Assembly: GCF_002305895.1 (NCBI RefSeq)
Contig: NZ_CP022203.1
Location: 3,698,501 to 3,762,500, forward strand
Length of the DNA stretch: 64,000 nucleotides
From: Corallococcus macrosporus DSM 14697
GTDB taxonomy: Bacteria > Myxococcota > Myxococcia > Myxococcales > Myxococcaceae
Direction: 5' to 3'
The notes beneath the pieces were generated by a model. The model was not told the origin of the DNA. It was given only the letters and a program-made list of their open reading frames with translations, and did not search any database. The number at the start of each line of letters is the position of its first letter. Position 1 is the stretch's first letter. Below, one piece after another: positions 37,247 to 43,775 of this stretch. A program made the position numbers and the translations under genes.

Positions 37247-38835
37247 GAGCGCCTCCGCCCAGTGGACCGGGTGGCCTTCCGCTTGGGTTTCCGGGAGGAC
37301 TTCTTCGCCGCTGCCTTGGCGCCCATGGGCGGCTTGCTGGAGGGCGATTTCGCCGGCGCGCCCCTCAACACGGCGTGGCCGGTGAGCACGGCCTCCGCGC
37401 TCTCGAAGGTGTCCGCGACGGTGATGCCTTTGTCGGTGATGGAGAACTCCCGGATGCCGCTGTCGTACTGGCTCTCCCGCATCTTCATGATGGAGAGCAG
37501 CCGGTAGAGCTGGGAGCGCAGCTCCACGTAGCGCAGCAGGATGACGTTCTCCACGTAGGCGGCGGCGTCCGGCTGGGGTGAATCCACGCCCGGGGAGAAG
37601 AGCGCCGTCTCGTCGGAGTAGACGGTGGTGACGTCCAGCATCCGCAGTTGGTGGGAGAGCGCGGAGAAGAAGCGGCTCATCCGCTCCGGGTAGACGCTCG
37701 CCGAGCGGAACCCGGCGACGCTGTCGACGAAGAGCCGCAGCCGCTTCACCTTGCGCTCCTGGATGCGCTCCAGCAGCCGCTCCGCGAGCGCGTCCAGGTT
37801 GTGCTCCAGCGGCGGCTGCCATTGGATTTCGATGAGCCCCTCGTCCACGAACCGCTTGAGGTCGCTCATGCCCACGCCCTCGGCCTTCTCGATGAGGCGT
37901 TGGGACGTCTCATAGAAGCCGAAGTAGACGCCCGGCTGGCCTTGTCTGGCGCCCTCCAGGAGGAAGCGCAGCCCCAGCAGCGTCTTGCCCGTGCCGGGAG
38001 CGCCCAGCAGCAGCGTGGTGGACCCCGAAAGCAGCCCGCCGTGGAGGGATTCATCCAGGCGGGGAATGCCGAAGGCCATCCGCACGCGGGGCTCCTCGGT
38101 CTGCTCCGTGGGGTTGGAGAACTGCACCTCGGTGCGGGGGTGGACGATGATGCCCCGGTCGGAGATTTCCAGCTCGTGCTTGCCGAGCAGCGAGTCGCTG
38201 CCCCGGAACTTCATCGCGACCAGCTCCCGGACCGCGCGCGGGCCCGACAGCCAGAGCGACAGCTCGAAGACGCCGTCCACCGCGGTGGTCTCCGGCGGCA
38301 GGTCGCCGGAGTAGTGCGGGGACAGCAGCAGCGTCGTGCAGCCGATGATGCTGACGAAGGTCTGCAGCTCCTGCAGGAAGCGCTTGTAGGTCAGGTCCCC
38401 GCGCGCGAACTCCTTCGCCGCGTCCATGCCATCCAGGATGAGCAGCGTGGCCTGATGGGCCCGCGCCGCGCGCCGCAACAGCTCCAGCAGCCCCTTGAGC
38501 CCTTCGGTCTCCAGTTGCCGGTAGCCGCTGAGGTAGTGGAGCTTCTCCGGGATGACCGTCGCGTCGAAGAACGACATGGCCTCCAGGTTCGCCAGCATGC
38601 GGGCGTGGGACTCCGTGAGCAGCGTCACGTAGAGCGCCTTGCCCCCATGCTTGACGTGCCAGAACGCAATCTGGTGCGCCAGCACCGTCTTGCCGGACCC
38701 GGGAGGCCCCAGCAACGCGTAGGACGCGCCCTGGAGCAGGCCACCCTTGGTGATGAAGTCGAGCCGGGGGACGCCCGTCTCCAACCGGGGAGGTGCCGCC
38801 TTCCGCCCGCTTCCGCCTTCTTCCCCTGACGACAC
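37243..38835 (-). CDS. KaiC-like double RecA ATPase
   Basis: The 530-aa protein starts at a GTG preceded by GGAAGG. It has two KaiC/RecA domains, each with a Walker A motif: GPPGSGKT at 43-50 and GAPGTGKT at 278-285. Walker B-like strands are TLLILDGMDAA and LRLFVDSVAGF. The C-terminus is a low-complexity basic tail (KSSRKPKRKATR). True clock KaiC works with KaiA/KaiB, which are absent here. In other bacteria KaiC-like ATPases flanked by two-component genes act as switchable signalling ATPases. It overlaps the downstream receiver gene by 4 bases and follows the kinase gene by 18. Confidence 0.9.
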   Translation of the reverse strand: MSSGEEGGSGRKAAPPRLETGVPRLDFITKGGLLQGASYALLGPPGSGKTVLAHQIAFWHVKHGGKALYVTLLTESHARMLANLEAMSFFDATVIPEKLHYLSGYRQLETEGLKGLLELLRRAARAHQATLLILDGMDAAKEFARGDLTYKRFLQELQTFVSIIGCTTLLLSPHYSGDLPPETTAVDGVFELSLWLSGPRAVRELVAMKFRGSDSLLGKHELEISDRGIIVHPRTEVQFSNPTEQTEEPRVRMAFGIPRLDESLHGGLLSGSTTLLLGAPGTGKTLLGLRFLLEGARQGQPGVYFGFYETSQRLIEKAEGVGMSDLKRFVDEGLIEIQWQPPLEHNLDALAERLLERIQERKVKRLRLFVDSVAGFRSASVYPERMSRFFSALSHQLRMLDVTTVYSDETALFSPGVDSPQPDAAAYVENVILLRYVELRSQLYRLLSIMKMRESQYDSGIREFSITDKGITVADTFESAEAVLTGHAVLRGAPAKSPSSKPPMGAKAAAKKSSRKPKRKATRSTGRRRS

Positions 38836-38853
38836 GACAGGCCTTCCTTTCGG

Positions 38854-39993
38854 TCAGTACGCTTCCGCCCGGTGCCGGGGCAGCGTGACTTGAAACGTCG
38901 AGCCCGCACCAGGCCGGCTTTCGACGGTGAGTGTCCCTTCGTGCGCCGCGACGATTTCGCGGGCGATGTAGAGCCCCAGGCCCAGCCCGTCCGAGCCGCC
39001 GGAGGTGGCCGCGCGCTCGAAGCGGTTGAAGATGCGCGCCTGGTCCTGCTCCGCGATGCCGATGCCCTGGTCCCTCACGCGAAGCTGGAGGGTGTCCGCC
39101 TGTGCCTCCACGGAGAGCTGGACGGGCTTGCCTTCGCCATAGCGGAAGGCATTGGTGAGCAGGTTGCTGATGACCTGCTCCAGCCGGAGCCTGTCCCCCG
39201 CGAGCAGCACGGGGTGGCTGGGGAGCGCCAGCGTCAGGTCCACGCCCGCGGCGCGCGCGTTCATGGCCAGGCGCTGGGCCACGTCGCGCGCGGCCTCGGC
39301 CAGGTCCATCATCTCCAGGTGGAGGCGCAGCCTGCGGCTCCCCACGCGGGACACGTCCAGCAGGGTGTCCAGCAGTTGTTGCAGCCGGACGAGCTGTCTC
39401 AGCGCGGGCGCGGTGCTGGCCTCGATGGTCTTCCGGGACAGGGTGTCGCCCGGCGTGCGCGCCAGGTGGTGCAGCACGCGCTCCAGGTTGAGCCGCAGGG
39501 CGGTGAGCGGCGTCCGCAGCTCATGCGCCGCGATGGCGAGGAACTCGTCGCGGGCCCGCACCGCCGCCTGGGCCCGTGACTGCAGGCGCAGCAGCGCCTC
39601 GACGTTGGCGAGCAGCTCGTCGTCGCCCAGGGGCGTCGTCCAATAGGCGTCCGCCCCCTGCGCCAGGCCGCGGAGCCGGTCCTCGCGGCGGACGGAGACG
39701 GCGGACAGGTGCGCGATCAGCAGGTCCCGCGTGTCCTCCTGCTCGCGCAGCCGCCGGCAGACCTCATAGCCGTCGATGTCGGGCATGTGCACGTCGAGCA
39801 GCACCATGTCCGGACGACCGCTCGCCAGCCGGAGCGCCTCCGTGCCGCTGGTGGCGTCCACGACGTGATAGCCCGCGTGGGTGAGGATGCGGCCCGTGAG
39901 GTAGAGGACGGCGGGCGTATCGTTGACGTTGAGGATGGTGGCGCGCCCCTGCGCCTCGTCCTTCGTCCGTCCTGACACGCCGCTGGATGTCAT
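38854..39993 (-). CDS. Receiver-histidine kinase hybrid (N-terminal REC, C-terminal HK)
   Basis: The 379-aa protein has an N-terminal receiver domain with Asp67 (MVLLDVHMPDIDG), a coiled linker, HisKA with His157 (AAHELRTPL), and an HATPase with N-box LLTNAFRYGEG plus DQGIGI and GLGLGLYIAREIV. There are no membrane segments, so it is cytoplasmic. The receiver is atypical: the usual Asp pair is N-V-N-D (residues 22-25) and the conserved Lys position reads YWTTP. It is the first gene of the operon with the KaiC-like ATPase and CheY-like protein, and is probably their kinase. Confidence 0.9.
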   Translation of the reverse strand: MTSSGVSGRTKDEAQGRATILNVNDTPAVLYLTGRILTHAGYHVVDATSGTEALRLASGRPDMVLLDVHMPDIDGYEVCRRLREQEDTRDLLIAHLSAVSVRREDRLRGLAQGADAYWTTPLGDDELLANVEALLRLQSRAQAAVRARDEFLAIAAHELRTPLTALRLNLERVLHHLARTPGDTLSRKTIEASTAPALRQLVRLQQLLDTLLDVSRVGSRRLRLHLEMMDLAEAARDVAQRLAMNARAAGVDLTLALPSHPVLLAGDRLRLEQVISNLLTNAFRYGEGKPVQLSVEAQADTLQLRVRDQGIGIAEQDQARIFNRFERAATSGGSDGLGLGLYIAREIVAAHEGTLTVESRPGAGSTFQVTLPRHRAEAY

Positions 39994-40179
39994 TCCAGGA
40001 AGATGGGCTTGGCTTCCGCCGAACGGAATCCCTCCGGTGTGACGTGGTGCCGGGAAATGTGTGCGATGCAGGACATCCCGCCGCCCCACGGCGGATGGAT
40101 GGGACTGAATAGGCCCGCGATGCATGCGTCTGTCCCCATGAACACGCAAGCGGGCCCCAGAGCTCACGAGGACGCATCC

Positions 40180-40755
40180 ATGAACCGCATCGCTACCGCG
40201 CTGGTCGCAGCCCTCCTTCTCACCGGCAGTGCGCAGGCCCAGGGGCATGGCCCCCGCTCCTCGCGCGTGGAGCGGCGTGAGCTGCGCGATGACCGCCGCG
40301 ACCTGGAAGCGCTGAGGAAGGTGCTGTCCCGCTTCGACGCCGCCTGGGCCAACCGGAGCGAGCGGCAGATGGTGAGCGTGGAATCCAGCCTGCGCAAGCT
40401 GCTCCGCGCCGAGCTGGCGGAGAGCCAGCGGGAGCTGGCCAAGGACTGGGAGGCGTCACGGCGGACCCGGCGGAACGCGCGGGTGTCGCAGTGGGGCGGC
40501 CCCCGGGCGGCCATGTGGGGACGGGCCGAGGCCGTCAACGCCCGGGGAGACCTGCGCGCCGAGCACGCCGCGCTGCGGACGCGGAAGGCCATTGCCCGGG
40601 AGCTCGATGAAATCGAGGGGCTGCGTCAGCCCGGGGCCCTGCACCACAAGCGCACGCTCATCCTGGAGCTCATCCAGGTGGCGGAGCGCGAGCTGAACCA
40701 GAGCCGGCGCGAGGTCCGTGACGAGCGCCGCCCCCATCACGGCTGGCGCCGCTGA
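40180..40755 (+). CDS. Secreted Arg/Glu-rich helical protein
   Basis: The 191-aa protein has a signal peptide (IATALVAALLLTGSAQAQ). The rest is highly charged and predicted helical (RRELRDDRRDLEALRKVL, LRAELAESQRELAKDWEASR), probably a periplasmic coiled coil. In-frame ATGs lie further upstream, but the chosen one places the signal at the N-terminus and has GAGG in front. It is divergent from the kinase operon. No family is recognised. Confidence 0.7.
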   Translation: MNRIATALVAALLLTGSAQAQGHGPRSSRVERRELRDDRRDLEALRKVLSRFDAAWANRSERQMVSVESSLRKLLRAELAESQRELAKDWEASRRTRRNARVSQWGGPRAAMWGRAEAVNARGDLRAEHAALRTRKAIARELDEIEGLRQPGALHHKRTLILELIQVAERELNQSRREVRDERRPHHGWRR

Positions 40756-40769
40756 GCGCCCGCCGCACG

Positions 40770-40798
40770 GCCCCGCCCGCCAGGCCCGGCGGCGGGGC
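40770..40798. terminator. Bidirectional hairpin terminator candidate
   Basis: GCCCCGCCCGCC (40770-40781) pairs with GGCGGCGGGGC (40788-40798), one bulged base, 6-base loop, between the convergent helical-protein and M14 peptidase genes. Confidence 0.55.
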
Positions 40799-42456
40799 TA
40801 CTCCGCCTTCTTCGGCGCGGTGGCGGCGCCCACCACGCGGTGCACCGGGTACGGCTCACCCACGGTGATGGCGCCATCAAGGTACTGCCACCGGCAGAAC
40901 CCGTCGTCGGAGTGCGGCTCCAGCAGGTACACGGCGAGCGTCCCGGCGCGCTGGGCGGTGGGCACGTAGAGCGTCCCCGCGGGGAAGTCCCGCGTGGTGC
41001 GCTCCGGGGCCACCGTGAGGACCGTCTCGAAGCGCACCGGCTTGGGCTTCTGGCTGAGCGGCACCTCGGCCTCGCCGGGCGGCGGCACGTTGGCGGCCAC
41101 GTCGGGGCTGAACGTCTCCTCGCGCCGGGCCACGCGGTAGCTGTCCACCGTGAAGGCGCGGGCCTTGGGCAGCCGCTCGAACTGGATGCCATGCCCCTGA
41201 AGCCGCTCCGCCAGCTCCGCGGGCGCCAGGTAGGCCTCCGGGGTGCTCACGGACTGGGTGGGGACGAAGGTCCGGTGGTGCGGCATCGCGTAGGTGCGCT
41301 TGCGCCTTCCGGGGTAGCGCCGCGCGGTGATGCTCGCCTCGTCGAAGGCGAGGATGTTCGCCGTGTCCCCGGGCCGCGCGTAGGCGGGGTACTCGAAGAG
41401 CAGGGCCCCCTGGTCGTCGCGCGTGGCCACGCCGTAGTTGATGCCGACGAGCGTCTCCACGTCGGGGGACTTGCCCCGCGCGATGATGTCCGCCTGCGTC
41501 TCGTCGGTGATGGCGCGGTAGGTGGCCGCGTTGCGGGCCGCGTCGCGGAAGAGCTCCAGCAGCCACGCGCGCATCACCGCGCAGCGTCGTGGAAAGTCGA
41601 TGTAGCTGTACGTCTCCAGGAGCACGTCCAGGCGGCCGAGCAGGCCCCGGTAGTGGCTGCCGAAGCGCGGCAGCGCCGGGTACGTGTGCCACCCCGAGCG
41701 CGGGTCTCCTTCGCTCTTGTAGTTGCCGTACCAGAAGCTGTCGAAGCCGTGGCGGCTCCGCACCGCCTTGGCGACGCGCTCCAGCATGCCCCGGTTGTAG
41801 GCGCGCAGCTTGGAGAAGAGCGGCTCGTTCGAATGGGACGTGTCGAAGGTCAGGTCGAAGGCGTGGATGCTGCCGTCGGTGGTGTGGCAGTCGATGAAGA
41901 CGTGGGGCCACCAGGTCTGGTGCAGCGCGGCCATGGCGCGCGTCTCCGGGGCCTCCTGCTTCGTGCTGTCCCGGTTGAGGTTCCAGCCTTCGCCCGTGTA
42001 GCGGGTGCCCACGCCGCCCTCGGGGTTCACCTGCCCCTCGAGCTCCTGGAGGTTGAGCCTCCGGTTGTTGGGGCTGATGCGGTCGTTGCCGTCGGGGTTG
42101 AAGTCGGGCACCAGCACCAGGCACACCTTGTCCAGCAGCGTCTGCCCCAGGCGGGTGAGCGTGAGGTCCCGCGCCAGCGCGAGCACGGCCTCCTTGCCCT
42201 CCACCTCGCCCGCGTGGATGTTGGCCTCCACCATCACCACGACCTTCTTCTGCTTGCGCGCCTGCTCGGGCGTGAAGCAGCCGCGGTCGCTCACCACCAG
42301 CGCCACCAGGGGCTGGCCTTCACCGCTCTGGCCGAAGTCCACCCGGCGCGCGAGCTTCGTGCGGCGGCACAGCGCATCCACGAAGGCCAGAACGTCGGAG
42401 TGCAGGGACGTTTGCGTGTAGTTCGACGCCTCGGCGCGGGTCAGCAGCGGGTCCAT
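40798..42456 (-). CDS. M14-family zinc carboxypeptidase
   Basis: The 552-aa protein has zinc ligands His81 and Glu84 (NIHAGEVEGKE) and His191 (FIDCHTTDG), the substrate Arg/Asn region NPDGNDRISPNNRR, and a probable catalytic Glu in DVLLETYSYIDFP. It has the size and layout of a predicted bacterial M14 subfamily with a large C-terminal beta extension. No signal peptide is visible. It would release C-terminal residues from peptides; the substrate is unknown. Confidence 0.86.
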   Translation of the reverse strand: MDPLLTRAEASNYTQTSLHSDVLAFVDALCRRTKLARRVDFGQSGEGQPLVALVVSDRGCFTPEQARKQKKVVVMVEANIHAGEVEGKEAVLALARDLTLTRLGQTLLDKVCLVLVPDFNPDGNDRISPNNRRLNLQELEGQVNPEGGVGTRYTGEGWNLNRDSTKQEAPETRAMAALHQTWWPHVFIDCHTTDGSIHAFDLTFDTSHSNEPLFSKLRAYNRGMLERVAKAVRSRHGFDSFWYGNYKSEGDPRSGWHTYPALPRFGSHYRGLLGRLDVLLETYSYIDFPRRCAVMRAWLLELFRDAARNAATYRAITDETQADIIARGKSPDVETLVGINYGVATRDDQGALLFEYPAYARPGDTANILAFDEASITARRYPGRRKRTYAMPHHRTFVPTQSVSTPEAYLAPAELAERLQGHGIQFERLPKARAFTVDSYRVARREETFSPDVAANVPPPGEAEVPLSQKPKPVRFETVLTVAPERTTRDFPAGTLYVPTAQRAGTLAVYLLEPHSDDGFCRWQYLDGAITVGEPYPVHRVVGAATAPKKAE

Positions 42457-42569
42457 GGGGGCGCATCCGAGCGCTCCCGCCCGGGCGCGTCAAGTCCCGC
42501 CGCGCCGCTCGAAAAGAGTGGGCCCGAGCAGGGTGTCCTCCTGTCCGGGCCCGGGGTGCTGCCATGGAT

Positions 42570-42712
42570 GAGACCCGCACGTTTAAGTTCCTGCCTGCGA
42601 CTGAGACCTCGGGTCCTGCGATTGAACGACCGCCGCGCAAGGTGGAATGGAGCGGCGGGCTGGAATTGCACCAGCATCACGAGGGAGGGGGCGGGAACGG
42701 TCGATCGGGCCT
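42570..42712 (-). ncRNA. YrlA-like Y RNA candidate, copy 2
   Basis: Read on the minus strand, a T-arm-like hairpin (42675-42659, stem GCTGG/CCAGC, loop TGCAATT) is followed by CCGCCGC (42658-42652), a 15-base loop and GCGGCGG (42636-42630). Two bases later comes a D-arm-like hairpin GTTC/GGAC (42627-42613). This is a tRNA elbow in permuted order with a closed acceptor stem. Flanking strands pair as GTTCCCGCC with GGCAGGAAC (42698-42690 / 42595-42587), and CCCG/CGGG further out. The T-loop has G where tRNA has the second T. Ends are approximate. Confidence 0.5.
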
Positions 42713-42739
42713 GCGACAGCGAATGCTGAGTCTGGAGTG

Positions 42740-42917
42740 AGATTTTGAGTCTGGGGTGCTTCGCGCGCTCGTGATGCCGCCTGCCTCTACCGTGATTGGG
42801 CTACCCCGCCGCATGGGATGAGTGGCGGGGGCAGGGCTCGAACCTGCACTGGGGGACGGCCGGAGAACGCTCGGCGTGAAGCTGCTGCTGAGTTTGAGTC
42901 TGGACTCCAAAAGGTCT
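42740..42917 (-). ncRNA. YrlA-like Y RNA candidate, copy 1 (tRNA mimic, permuted)
   Basis: On the minus strand a near-perfect T-arm (42847-42831: GCAGG, loop TTCGAGC, CCTGC) runs into CCCCGCC (42830-42824), a 13-base loop, then GGCGGGG (42810-42804). Next come TA, exactly like tRNA positions 8-9, and a D-arm with GCC/GGC and a GG-containing loop (42801-42783). The 3' half therefore precedes the 5' half and the acceptor stem is closed, as in the tRNA-like module of bacterial YrlA RNAs. The open ends form a long helix: GCTTC/GAAGC, GAGTC/GACTC, TTTT/AAAA and AGA/TCT, with a bulged G. That is where Ro60/Rsr would bind. It starts about 13 bases after the upstream gene's stop. Confidence 0.62.
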
Positions 42918-42929
42918 GCGGCCGTGAGT

Positions 42930-43661
42930 CTAGCCGAACAGATAGCCGAGGAGGGCCTCGCCGGCCTTCATTTCCTCCACCTCGACGGCGTTCGCCTCTT
43001 CGCGGGCGAACTTGACGGCCTGCTGCAGCTTCTCCACGCGCTCCAGCAGGTCATTCACGCGCGTGGCGGGGAGGGCGCCGGAGAACTTCACCGTCTTCCA
43101 GTAACCGACGACGATGTCCTCGTAATAGACCTCCACCTGGGCCGGGTGCTTCTCCGTGGCCTCGGACTTCACGTGGTTGCGGGGGACCTTCTTCGTCTTC
43201 GCCGTCTGCACGGGCTCGGTGGCCCACAGGCCCTGCGCCGGGTCGGGAACCCACGACTCCGACGGGTCCAGCGTGGGCAGCTTCTTCACGAAGGTGTGCA
43301 GGTCCACGAGCTGCTTCTCCAGGAACAGGAGATACGTGGCGGGGACACCCTTGAGCAGCACCTTGCCCTCCACGCGCACGTCCGCCTTCGCGTGGCAGTT
43401 GGTGAGGTCCTTGGTGGCGGTGACGTCGAAGAGCCGGGTGAGAATCTCTTGCGTCTTCTTGAGGACGTCCTGCGTCCGAACCTGCACGCGGGTGGACTCG
43501 GGGGGAAAGCGCTCACCCTCTTCGTCACGGGGCTGATACGTGCGGGAGATGCCGCTGAGCAACTGCGGCTTCTGGAGGTCGTGGTGGGCCTGGGTGAGCT
43601 CCTGCTGGGAGCGGTTCTTCACGCCCTTCTCGACGGCGATGATCTGGTTCAGCTTCGGCAT
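42930..43661 (-). CDS. Conserved protein of unknown function upstream of Y RNA candidates
   Basis: This 243-aa cytoplasmic protein starts MPKLNQIIAVEKGVKNRSQQ. Its conserved-looking blocks include GISRTYQPRDEEGERFPPE, LTRLFDVTATKD, YLLFLEKQLVDLHTFVKKLP, EKHPAQVEVYYED and LLERVEKLQQAVKFAREEAN. I recall close relatives in other bacterial phyla and in phages, but no assigned function. It has no transmembrane or catalytic motif that I recognise. Its stop lies about 13 bases before the first YrlA-like RNA on the same strand, so protein and RNAs are likely one transcript. A link to RNA handling is therefore inferred from context only. Confidence 0.8.
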   Translation of the reverse strand: MPKLNQIIAVEKGVKNRSQQELTQAHHDLQKPQLLSGISRTYQPRDEEGERFPPESTRVQVRTQDVLKKTQEILTRLFDVTATKDLTNCHAKADVRVEGKVLLKGVPATYLLFLEKQLVDLHTFVKKLPTLDPSESWVPDPAQGLWATEPVQTAKTKKVPRNHVKSEATEKHPAQVEVYYEDIVVGYWKTVKFSGALPATRVNDLLERVEKLQQAVKFAREEANAVEVEEMKAGEALLGYLFG

Positions 43662-43775
43662 GACGCGACATCCGTTTCCTGAAATTTGTTTTCCGCCTCG
43701 GACGCAGCATGGCGGCCTGCCCTGACATTTGATGTGATATCCAGGTCTGTAGGGATTTCAAGAGAGGGGACAGCC

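Noticed and set aside
42823-42847. A tRNA 3' end or an att-site remnant of an integrated element
   Set aside because: The T-arm and acceptor half look like a tRNA end, but the matching 5' half lies on the wrong side, joined by a 13-base loop, and the pattern repeats in a second copy. A Y RNA fits better than a broken tRNA.
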